This document shows positions 51,458 through 58,865 of a stretch of DNA of 64,000 nucleotides, piece by piece. Made by a program: the position numbers and the translations under genes. The notes under the pieces are model-generated. The model had not been told where the DNA came from. It saw nothing but the letters and a program-made list of their open reading frames with translations, and did no database searches. The stretch spans positions 310,001 through 374,000 of the forward strand of contig CAXXWT010000003.1 in assembly GCA_963674685.2 (NCBI GenBank), given 5' to 3'. Every line of letters begins with the position of its first letter. Position 1 is the first letter of the stretch. Source of the DNA: G963674685 sp963674685. GTDB taxonomy: Bacteria > Lernaellota > Lernaellaia > JACKCT01.

Positions 51458-52051
51458 TTAACCATCTATGGCGTCGATTTCGTCCAGAATCGACGGCGGC
51501 GGCGTCGGGGTCGGAGTCGGCGTCGGGACCGGCGTGGGCGCCGGCGTGGGAATCGGAGTCGCCACAGGAGGCGCCACAGGAGGCGCGACAGGGGCCTTGA
51601 TCGGAGGCGGAGTCATTTTCGGCGTCGCTTTGAACGGAACGACAATAACTTTTTTGGGCGTCGGCGAAGCGGCGGGCTCCACAATTTCCTCAACGGCTTT
51701 GGGCTGCTCGACGGCGTTCATGATTTTAACCGCCCTGTCCTGATCGTAGGGAATCTGTGGTTCGGAGTTCTTTTTCCGGGCAATGACGGAGGCCATGTTG
51801 GCCTGCTGTGTTGCTTTGTTCGCGAATTGTTTTGCCCGAAAATAGTTTGATTTGTTGACTTCCCTCTTCGCGCCTTCCAGGTAAACTTCCGCCGAGGAGT
51901 ATTCGTAGGGAGCTAAATATTCGGCGTGAACGTCTTTTGAGGCATTGACGGCTTTTTCGGCCAGTTCAATGTCCTTGTCGACGGAGCAACTGAAGGCAAA
52001 CACCAAAAGAACAATCACCAAAGCGAGAGTTATAAGGTATCGGAGTTTCAT
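51458..52051 (-). CDS. DUF4398 lipoprotein with Pro/Thr-rich tail
   Basis: 197 residues. Lipobox VLLVFAFSC, a DUF4398 helical pair (YEYSSAEVYLEGAKREVNKS, YFRAKQFANKATQQANMA), and a low-complexity C-terminus with PAPTPVPTPTPTPTPPP repeats that should form a stiff polyproline spacer. I place the start at ATG 52051, preceded by AAGGAT, giving a clean signal peptide. The helical pair resembles that in the OmpA lipoprotein directly downstream, so the two probably arose by duplication and may pair. First gene of the envelope operon. Confidence 0.8.
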   Translation of the reverse strand: MKLRYLITLALVIVLLVFAFSCSVDKDIELAEKAVNASKDVHAEYLAPYEYSSAEVYLEGAKREVNKSNYFRAKQFANKATQQANMASVIARKKNSEPQIPYDQDRAVKIMNAVEQPKAVEEIVEPAASPTPKKVIVVPFKATPKMTPPPIKAPVAPPVAPPVATPIPTPAPTPVPTPTPTPTPPPSILDEIDAIDG

Positions 52052-52222
52052 ATTTTGAAAATATCCTTTCCGTGCACGGTAAACCGTCGGCCAATACACG
52101 CCGGAATAGACTAAGCGCCAGCGAAACAAGTGTCAATAAAGACTATGTCGCAATCATCACATAACGCAAATTTATCCCTGAATAGTAAAAAACGAGGCCG
52201 GGGCTCCGGTTCGGATCGGGAT

Positions 52223-53413
52223 CTAAAGCAATTTCCGATAGGAGTCCAAAAGTTTTTCCTCCGCCTCCGGGCCCGGAGAGACGGTTTGTTCGTATTCGTA
52301 ATTGTTGTCGCTGTAATATTGCCTTGGCAGCAGATATCCCAGTTCGTCGTTGCAAAGGCTGATGAGGAACGAGGGATTGCCCCCGACGAGTTTTTTCACG
52401 GCCAGGCCGAAAGCCGGCTGGGCTTCGCCCGGCGTCGCGATGAATTTCGCCGGACCGATCTGCGCGACGGCGACCGTTGAGAGTATTCCCCTGTAATCTT
52501 TTGGACGGTGCAGGATTCCGAGATTGTTGACGAAATTCATCATGTCGTTTTTCAAGGGGATGGTCATCCTGGTTTCTTTAACCCGGATGCGCGGACTTTT
52601 TGCAATTTGGGCGTTTTTCGCGGCATTCAAGGCGATGTCCGCCAGTGTTTTTCCGTAACTTTTATAAAACGTCATTCTTTTTTTGATGGACGCCGATTCA
52701 TCGATGCCCGGCGTGACCATGGCGCCCAGAGCGCCGTTTGCAAAAAGAGAAATCCCGCCCAACTTTCTCTCGACGGCTTTATGCATGGGAGCAACCCAGT
52801 CCGGAGAAATGCCGGTATTGTTTTCCCACAGCGCTTCCGGATGGCTGCCGAAGTTGCTCAAGCAGGCGATGACGCCTTTGCCGTCTTTCCTGACGACCGT
52901 CATGACGTTGAACCGGTGATCCATCAGCTTACGGTTTTGAACGTTCCATGTGTGGGAATCCTTCTCGGAAGCGTCCGAGGCGAAAGCCAGCGTCGCCGGT
53001 CTGGCCAGGCGTTTTGCCCTTTGGATGAGATTTCCCGTTTCTTTTACGAGAAATGAAAAATAGCTCTTGTCCGCGCCGGTGTCCAAAGGAAAAGCGCCGA
53101 CGGAAGGACCCCAGAGTCCTATCGTGTCGGGGCCGGAATGCGTGTGCGTGCAGGCGATCCAGATATCTTTCGGATCCATGACGCCGGCGGACTCTCTCAA
53201 CCGCATGGCTTCGGGATACATCAGGCCGATCAGGTCGAAAACGACCAGAGCGAATTCGTTTTTTCCGTCGCGCAAATAGAGGGCGCGAGCATAAAGCGGA
53301 TCGATCACGTGATCCGCCTTGCGGTTGGAATCGAAGCCCGCGAGATAAACGCCGGAGATGTCGATGGGCGTAATATCCACTTTGGCGGCGCCGGCGTAGA
53401 ATTCTTCGACCAT
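52223..53413 (-). CDS. Neutral/alkaline ceramidase-like N-terminal domain protein
   Basis: 396 residues. Starts with FYAGAAKVDITPIDISGVYL, followed by ACTHTHSGPDTIGLWG, FGSHPEAL and the later ISLCNDELGYLLPRQYY, the pattern of the neutral/alkaline non-lysosomal ceramidase N-terminal domain. The His residues of HTHSG and GSHPE are probable zinc ligands. The C-terminal immunoglobulin-like domain of true ceramidases is missing, and there is no signal peptide, so it may be a cytoplasmic amidase or hydrolase on another lipid or amide. The ATG shares one base with the upstream stop (TGATG). Confidence 0.78.
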   Translation of the reverse strand: MVEEFYAGAAKVDITPIDISGVYLAGFDSNRKADHVIDPLYARALYLRDGKNEFALVVFDLIGLMYPEAMRLRESAGVMDPKDIWIACTHTHSGPDTIGLWGPSVGAFPLDTGADKSYFSFLVKETGNLIQRAKRLARPATLAFASDASEKDSHTWNVQNRKLMDHRFNVMTVVRKDGKGVIACLSNFGSHPEALWENNTGISPDWVAPMHKAVERKLGGISLFANGALGAMVTPGIDESASIKKRMTFYKSYGKTLADIALNAAKNAQIAKSPRIRVKETRMTIPLKNDMMNFVNNLGILHRPKDYRGILSTVAVAQIGPAKFIATPGEAQPAFGLAVKKLVGGNPSFLISLCNDELGYLLPRQYYSDNNYEYEQTVSPGPEAEEKLLDSYRKLL

Positions 53414-54339
53414 CAGGAGCCTCCCTCCTTTTTGGACAGGCAACCTTTTTCGGACCACCATAAGGAGTAGATGCCCGCGCCGACAAGGGGAAGGGCAAAG
53501 ATCGTCAGTTCCGCCTGACGTGCAACGAAGATCAATCCGTACAAAACGGTGGCAATGACGATGAATAATCCAATGATGTCAAAGCGGCTGGTCCATCGCG
53601 ATTTGGCGCCGGCTGCCCGCGAATAAACCGGCGCCGGCTTTATCTCCAGGCGCACGAAGTAGGGCAGAAGCATGGCCAGGGAAATCATGAGAAAATGGGA
53701 GAAGTGATTGACTTTGATCAGGTGCTCATCGAGCCGGAATCTGCGGATGGCGTGCATTCCGAAATGAAAGGGGAAGGCCATAAGGCCTAAAAACGCCGCA
53801 AGAGGTTTTCTTGTTTTTAACTGCGTGATCAGTAAATAGGGCATGAGAAAGTCGAACGCCACGGAAAACCAGGGGGCGATGCCTTTTTCAATGTCGCGAA
53901 AGGCCGGGGAATACGTCAGCCCTTTGGGGGGACTCCACGACCACCATCCGAGACGGCCCGCCGCGGTTTCCATGAGGATTCCGAATCCCGTCATCATGGC
54001 GCAGGAAAATAAAATGACGGAAAAAACATTGCCGTTAAAAGGCTTTCTGTTCGCCAGGAGGCGCTCGGCGACGGACCACGATATATATAGGGATATGCAC
54101 CACCCCATGGCCTCGACAACTCCCGTATGGCCCAGTCGCATGGCGGCGAATCCGAATTCGTAAGGAGTCCGTCCCCTGGTGATGATGTGCACGAGATTTC
54201 CCCTCAGGAAACCGAATGCGATCAGCGACAGGAAAAATGTCAGGGTGGTGAACCTGCCGCGCAGTTTTGTGGAATGGACGATCAGCAAGGCAAAGGCCAG
54301 GCTTGCGGGAACGGCGAGTAATATAAATGCGTAACTCAT
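53413..54339 (-). CDS. Multi-pass membrane protein, unrecognised
   Basis: 308 residues from ATG 54339 with about eight membrane helices. Conserved-looking loops include TRGRTPYEFGFAAMRLGHTG and METAAGRLGWWSWSPPKG. I do not recognise the family. The stop overlaps the ceramidase-like gene by one base (TGATG), so the products are probably made together; a lipid-related role is plausible but unproven. The frame extends to 54375, but the hydrophobic segment begins at the chosen Met. Confidence 0.65.
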   Translation of the reverse strand: MSYAFILLAVPASLAFALLIVHSTKLRGRFTTLTFFLSLIAFGFLRGNLVHIITRGRTPYEFGFAAMRLGHTGVVEAMGWCISLYISWSVAERLLANRKPFNGNVFSVILFSCAMMTGFGILMETAAGRLGWWSWSPPKGLTYSPAFRDIEKGIAPWFSVAFDFLMPYLLITQLKTRKPLAAFLGLMAFPFHFGMHAIRRFRLDEHLIKVNHFSHFLMISLAMLLPYFVRLEIKPAPVYSRAAGAKSRWTSRFDIIGLFIVIATVLYGLIFVARQAELTIFALPLVGAGIYSLWWSEKGCLSKKEGGS

Positions 54340-54538
54340 GGATTTATAAATAGATGAGCTTCGCCCCGAGGTCAATTCCAGCGATGAAGATTCGGGAGCA
54401 TTTTTACAGGGCTTGTCAAACGCCGCGCGTCAGACATGAAATTTCCCGGTTTCAGGCAATTCAACTGGACAGGCGAGGTTTTTTTTAGGAAAGTGCTAAG
54501 GCTGCAACGGCAAATCATGAATCAATCGGGGATTGACG

Positions 54539-55471
54539 ATGTTTGTTTTGGAAACCGCGGACGATCTTGGGCGTAAAATCGTTTTTCCGCTCACTAAGGT
54601 GAGAACGACGATAGGTCGCGAGGCAAGCGCCGATATCGTCTTGAGTGATTCCGACGTATCCCGGGAACACGCGAAAATTTACCTCATGGAAAACCGCGTC
54701 GAGATCCGGGACATGGATTCGAGCAACGGTACGTACGTCAATAATATTCGTATCGATGAAATGACGGAATTGTCCGTCGGGGATGAAATTATTGTCGGCA
54801 GCAATCAGTTCCATTTGAGAAAAGACAACGAGGAAAACCTCATCGTCGAAATGACATCCTACAGCGAACCGGACGTGTTGCGGGATGAAATCCCCGCCAG
54901 GCCGGATGATGACGATGATTCCATGGATTTTCCCGAGGATGCCGCCGACGTCACGCAGATCAGTTCGCCGGACCAGATGATCGCGGCGATTTACAATAAA
55001 AAAATCGCCCTGGCCCGTTATCCATCCCTGGAAGTGATTTTCGGTCAGCATAAGGGAAGCAAATATCTGCTGCCTCCTGGGGATTATTACATCGGCCGGT
55101 CGCCTGAATCCAACATTCGCATCGATGATGAGAAAGTATCGAACAAGCACGCGGTAGTGCGCATCAGCCCGGGCGACGCCATTTTTGAGGATTTGGACTC
55201 CACGAACGGCTCCGTCGTCAACAACAGAAACGCCACGCAGGCCATTCTGCAGCATAAGGACGTTATTGTTGTCGGCGATACAAAACTCAAATTTGTCAAT
55301 CCACAAGCCCAAAACGCCAGGCCGGAAAAAGCCGAATCGGAAGATTTCGACAAGGAATTGGAATCCGTTTCTGTCGAAAGTCTGAAAAAACGGTCGAAAC
55401 TCCCGTATATCCTTGGCGGCATAGTCGTTGTATTACTGGCGATTTTCCTGTTTCTGATTTTCCGCCCATGA
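54539..55471 (+). CDS. Double FHA-domain protein with C-terminal membrane anchor
   Basis: 310 residues. FHA domain 1 (about 20-75) has TIGREASADIVLSDSDVSRE and DMDSSNGTYVNNIRI; FHA domain 2 (about 180-240) has YIGRSPESNIRIDDEKVSNK and DLDSTNGSVVNNR. Both keep the Arg, Ser-x-x-His/Lys and Asn residues that bind phosphothreonine. A basic stretch precedes a C-terminal membrane helix (PYILGGIVVVLLAIFLFLIF), so the FHA domains face the cytoplasm. A Ser/Thr kinase partner is expected but not in the window. I use ATG 54539 (GGGGA upstream) rather than TTG 54533. Confidence 0.9.
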   Translation: MFVLETADDLGRKIVFPLTKVRTTIGREASADIVLSDSDVSREHAKIYLMENRVEIRDMDSSNGTYVNNIRIDEMTELSVGDEIIVGSNQFHLRKDNEENLIVEMTSYSEPDVLRDEIPARPDDDDDSMDFPEDAADVTQISSPDQMIAAIYNKKIALARYPSLEVIFGQHKGSKYLLPPGDYYIGRSPESNIRIDDEKVSNKHAVVRISPGDAIFEDLDSTNGSVVNNRNATQAILQHKDVIVVGDTKLKFVNPQAQNARPEKAESEDFDKELESVSVESLKKRSKLPYILGGIVVVLLAIFLFLIFRP

Positions 55472-55511
55472 TCTGGATTCGATCGGCAAGCGGCATACCT
55501 GATGAAAAACT

Positions 55512-55538
55512 TTGCAATTTTTGAAAAAAAAATATAAG
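55512..55538 (+). promoter_or_regulatory. Possible promoter of the Asp-rich protein gene
   Basis: TTGCAA (55512-55517) and TATAAG (55533-55538), spaced by 15 bases within an A-tract. The spacing is short; tentative. Confidence 0.4.
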
Positions 55539-55585
55539 AAAGGCCGATTGGAGGACCTTGGTCGGTCATGCAAAAGGAGTTTTCT

Positions 55586-56041
55586 ATGAACTGGCGCAGG
55601 CTTATGATTATCGTGACAATGATCCTCATGGCGTCTTTTGCCTTCGGAGCCACGCTCTCCTACGCGCAAAACGACGACGCGGACGATGACACGGGAGCGG
55701 ATGACGACACGGGAGCGGACGACGACACGGCGGCGGATGATGACACGACCGATGATGACACCGGCGATGACGACACCGGCGACGACGACACCGGCGACGA
55801 CGACACCGGCGATGATGACGTGAACGATGACGTGGACGATGACGTCAATGATGATGTCAATGACGACGTCGATGATGATGTCAATGACGACGTCAATGAC
55901 GACGAAGACGACGATGAGGATGATGATACGGCGGATGACGACACCGACGATATGGATGACGACACTTCGCCGGCCGGGGACAACCTGAGAACCGCGAGCG
56001 ATGAAGATGACGACATCGGCGGATGTTCCTGCTCAAAGTAA
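55586..56041 (+). CDS. Secreted Asp-rich repeat protein (DDDTG repeats)
   Basis: 151 residues. Signal peptide (MNWRRLMIIVTMILMASFAFG to about residue 28), then about 100 residues built from DDDTG/ADDDT units that change to DDVND/DDDVN and end with DDDT. The short C-terminus is SPAGDNLRTASDEDDD followed by GGCSCSK. The product is extremely acidic and disordered and should bind calcium or coat a surface. The coding DNA is a tandem repeat of about 15 bp (55674-55965). AAGGAG precedes ATG 55586. It is a complete protein, not a linker in a larger one. I do not know its function. Confidence 0.8.
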   Translation: MNWRRLMIIVTMILMASFAFGATLSYAQNDDADDDTGADDDTGADDDTAADDDTTDDDTGDDDTGDDDTGDDDTGDDDVNDDVDDDVNDDVNDDVDDDVNDDVNDDEDDDEDDDTADDDTDDMDDDTSPAGDNLRTASDEDDDIGGCSCSK

Positions 56042-56062
56042 CCAGACGATCAATTAAAAAAG

Positions 56063-56094
56063 AAGGCTCCGGCGCAATCCGGGGCCTTTTTTAT
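56063..56094 (+). terminator. Intrinsic terminator after the Asp-rich protein gene
   Basis: AAGGCTCCGG and CCGGGGCCTT form a 10-bp stem (one U·G) around six bases, then TTTT. It separates this gene from the TonB-like gene. Confidence 0.88.
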
Positions 56095-56179
56095 TGAAAA
56101 TGAACTTGAAACTATTGTGAGTGTCTGAGATTATTGGGAAAAATCGACAGGAGTCGGAAAATCAATCGGCGGGTGGAAA

Positions 56180-57127
56180 ATGAGTGAGCGCTGGCGTCAG
56201 GATCTAAGAACACTGAAACAAAGAAAGCTTATATTCTGGGCTGTTCTGGTTTCGGTGTTCCTGCATCTCGGCGTGTTTTTGATAATTTTTACCATGCCGG
56301 CGCAAAGTCCTGAAAGCGAGACGCCCGGCCAAAAGCCCATGTGGATGAACATGGCGGATTTCCACGCGCCGCCGGAAAGGCCGCCCGGAGATATATTGAC
56401 GCATCGTTTCAAGGCCAATGAAAAAGCCCCGAAAACAGCGAAATATCTTGCCGAGAAAAACAACGCCGTCGAAAAGGAAACCCACATCGCCAATAAGCCG
56501 ATCAATGAGATTCCCGGAAACGTCGGTCAAAAATCGAGACGGCCCGGAGGATCGCGGGGCGGCAGACCTCGATCTGGGAAAAAGTATCCCATCCCCAAGG
56601 TCGGGCAGGGAATGCAATCGCCGGGAGACTCGAAAAGCGACGGGAAATCCGAGGGCAAGAGTCAAGGTTCCGCGCAGGACAAGAGCATGAAGGAACTGGT
56701 CAACTCCGTAACCTATCCCGGTCCGGGTTCGGGAAACGGAGGCGGCGACGGCAACCTTAGTCCCTATAATCCCAACGTGGGCGAAGCCGGCGACGCGGTG
56801 AATATCAACACGCGGGAATTCAAATACATCGGCTACTTCCAGGGAATCAAGGAAAAAATCGAATGGGCCTGGGTGTATCCCCAACGCGCGCAGCAGATGG
56901 GGCAGCAGGGTATATTGACTCTGAGCTTCACAATTCTGCGCTCGGGAAAATTGAAGGAAGTGAAAACCATCAAGTCCAGCGGCTTTCCTTTATTGGACAA
57001 TGCCGCCGGCCGCGCCGTGAAAGACGCGGCCTTTTTCGGCCCGTTTCCCGAATCCTGGCCCGATGAGGAACTGACTATCGTCGCGAATTTCCACTACCGC
57101 CTTATCGGCGCAAAAAGTATTTTTTAG
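56180..57127 (+). CDS. TonB-family energy transducer
   Basis: 315 residues. Cytoplasmic N-terminus, a single membrane anchor (about 17-39, IFWAVLVSVFLHLGVFLIIF, with the His typical of TonB anchors), a long Pro/Gly/Lys/Ser-rich periplasmic linker (about 50-200), and a C-terminal TonB domain (about 222-312: WVYPQRAQQMGQQGILTLSF, LRSGKLKEVKTIKSSGFPLL, DNAAGRAVKDAAFF). It may energise the TonB-dependent receptor at 40.9-42.8 kb; ExbB and ExbD are not in the window. It is followed six bases later by a methyltransferase gene. Confidence 0.85.
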   Translation: MSERWRQDLRTLKQRKLIFWAVLVSVFLHLGVFLIIFTMPAQSPESETPGQKPMWMNMADFHAPPERPPGDILTHRFKANEKAPKTAKYLAEKNNAVEKETHIANKPINEIPGNVGQKSRRPGGSRGGRPRSGKKYPIPKVGQGMQSPGDSKSDGKSEGKSQGSAQDKSMKELVNSVTYPGPGSGNGGGDGNLSPYNPNVGEAGDAVNINTREFKYIGYFQGIKEKIEWAWVYPQRAQQMGQQGILTLSFTILRSGKLKEVKTIKSSGFPLLDNAAGRAVKDAAFFGPFPESWPDEELTIVANFHYRLIGAKSIF

Positions 57128-57132
57128 CGTCC

Positions 57133-58092
57133 ATGAGCCAAAACGCCACGCATCCGGAAAAAAACTCCGAGCAAAAATGGTCTTATGATATCCGGGACGG
57201 ACGCGCTTTCGTCACCTTGGACGGCAAGCGCTACGCAACGGATTATTCATTGAAAATCATCGAGCTTATCGTCCGGCGAAAAGGCGCAAAGCGCCTGCCT
57301 TTGTATCTGGGATATCGCGAAACCCGGGGCCCGAAGGTAACTGAGCTTCTCAATAACATGGCTCGGGAAAACAAAAACATCGCCGTTCTGGAGCCGGGGT
57401 GCAGCGCCGGGCATATTTCGGAAATCATGCTTCGCCACGAAGCGGTCGGCCGCGTCGTCAGCTTCGATGCGGATAAGCAGATGATCGATGTCTGCCGCGA
57501 GAAAAAACGGCATTTCAAGCTCGACCATTGGGAACTCGCCCACGCGCACGCGCCGGATTTTACGGATGACAAGTTCGATCTGGTGCTGTTGTCGGCGGTC
57601 ATGGAACACGTGGACCCGGAAAAAAAGCGGGCGTTGATCGAAGGATGTTTTCATCAACTGAAAATCGGCGGGCTGCTGGTCGTCATGGAAAGCTTCAACA
57701 GGCGCTGGCCTTTCGAGTATCATGTCATCCGCCTGCCGATTCCCTATCTGCATCTGCTGCCGCCGAAAATGATCTATAAGATTTGCCTGGCGCTGGGGCG
57801 ATACGGCGGTAATTGGTCTTTTGATGAATTCAATAACCCCAACACCGGCTGGCGGGGGACGACGTATCGGGAGCTTCTGCCGCAAAACACGCCGGTCGAG
57901 GATGTGACTTCGAAATACGGGCTTGGCGCACATGTCTATCGGGTGAAGTGGGACGGGCAGGGGATGCGGGGAACGGTGAAAACGTTGATTTTCAGTGTTC
58001 TGTCGATTCCTTTGGGGATTCTGGGAGTCAACGTGGACGCGTTGCTGCCGGCTCTTTACATCGCCCTGGAAAAAAAGGAGAGACCGGTTTGA
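57133..58092 (+). CDS. Class I SAM-dependent methyltransferase
   Basis: 319 residues. Motif I is VLEPGCSAGHISEIML (near residue 80), the acidic end of the next strand is VVSFDADKQMID, and motif post-II/III reads FDLVLLSAVMEHVDPEKKRA. The C-terminus ends in a hydrophobic stretch (IFSVLSIPLGILGVNVDALL) that could anchor it to the membrane. Type is like methyltransferase 11 family members acting on lipids or polysaccharide precursors; the substrate is unknown. Its stop overlaps the TTG start of the SpoIID-like gene. Confidence 0.85.
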   Translation: MSQNATHPEKNSEQKWSYDIRDGRAFVTLDGKRYATDYSLKIIELIVRRKGAKRLPLYLGYRETRGPKVTELLNNMARENKNIAVLEPGCSAGHISEIMLRHEAVGRVVSFDADKQMIDVCREKKRHFKLDHWELAHAHAPDFTDDKFDLVLLSAVMEHVDPEKKRALIEGCFHQLKIGGLLVVMESFNRRWPFEYHVIRLPIPYLHLLPPKMIYKICLALGRYGGNWSFDEFNNPNTGWRGTTYRELLPQNTPVEDVTSKYGLGAHVYRVKWDGQGMRGTVKTLIFSVLSIPLGILGVNVDALLPALYIALEKKERPV

Positions 58093-58865
58093 AAAAAATC
58101 ACGCTTGTTGTGTGCGCTTTCTTTTTCGTGTTGATCCTTAATTGCGATTCCGATTCTAACGGCGACGGCGACGGACTGGCGGCCGAGGCCGGCGGTTGCT
58201 TGTCCGGGTCCGTTTCTTTTTCGGGTTACGACTGCCTGCCCGACGCTCTGGATTTGCCGGGCGTCATCGAGGTCGAACGGGAGGAACTTGGCTACACGGA
58301 AAACATCGCAATCGAGGATTACGTGAAGGGCGTTTTGTATCATGAAATGGGACCGTCATTTCCCGCCGAGGCGCTCAAAGCGCAGGCTGTTGCGATCCGG
58401 TCCTACGCCGTGAGCTGGATGACGACCAGAAACGAACCCATTTGCGATTCAACCATGTGCCAGGTTTACGGCGACGAGCGGGATGACGCGACCGATGCGG
58501 CGGTGGATGATACGGCGGGCGTCGTGGTCGTTTTCGACGGGCAGTTCGCGCAAACCGTGTATCACGCCAGCAGCGGCGGATTCACGGAAAACGTCAAAGA
58601 CGTGTGGGGGTCGGATTACGCCACATATCTGCAGAGCGTGCCGTGCCTGGAAAACGCCGTTTGCACGGCGGATTGCGATGCCTGTCCGGAAGAGGGCGAC
58701 GGCGTGTGCGACGCATCCGAACCAGGCTGCTGCTGGGGACGAAACGGCCACGGCGTCGGGATGTCGCAACGCGGCGCGCAGGCCATGGCGCAGTGCGGAT
58801 TCGATCACCACGAAATTCTCACGCATTATTATTCCGGCGTCAGCGTGGCTACGTCCTGCGAATGA
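58089..58865 (+). CDS. SpoIID/LytB-domain lipoprotein
   Basis: 258 residues. I place the start at TTG 58089, overlapping the methyltransferase stop and preceded by AAGGAG. The signal peptide is LKKITLVVCAFFFVLILNC with a probable lipidated Cys, followed by an Asp/Gly-rich spacer. The SpoIID domain has IEDYVKGVLYHEMGPSFPAE, KAQAVAIRSYAV and the ending NGHGVGMSQRGAQAMA. SpoIID is a lytic transglycosylase acting on denuded glycan strands; the two Glu in EMGPSFPAE-like positions fit. An insert with several Cys (CTADCDACPEE...CCW) probably forms disulfides. It overlaps the convergent DUF2961 gene by 37 bases. Confidence 0.85.
   Translation: MKKITLVVCAFFFVLILNCDSDSNGDGDGLAAEAGGCLSGSVSFSGYDCLPDALDLPGVIEVEREELGYTENIAIEDYVKGVLYHEMGPSFPAEALKAQAVAIRSYAVSWMTTRNEPICDSTMCQVYGDERDDATDAAVDDTAGVVVVFDGQFAQTVYHASSGGFTENVKDVWGSDYATYLQSVPCLENAVCTADCDACPEEGDGVCDASEPGCCWGRNGHGVGMSQRGAQAMAQCGFDHHEILTHYYSGVSVATSCE

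Noticed and set aside
55674..55965. Regular repeats that could suggest a CRISPR array
   Set aside because: They are contiguous 15-bp coding repeats without spacers; no cas genes are present.
55660..56016. Ser-rich frame antisense to the Asp-rich protein
   Set aside because: It is the complement of Asp codons (TCG/TCA/TCT runs). The plus frame has signal peptide, ribosome site and terminator.
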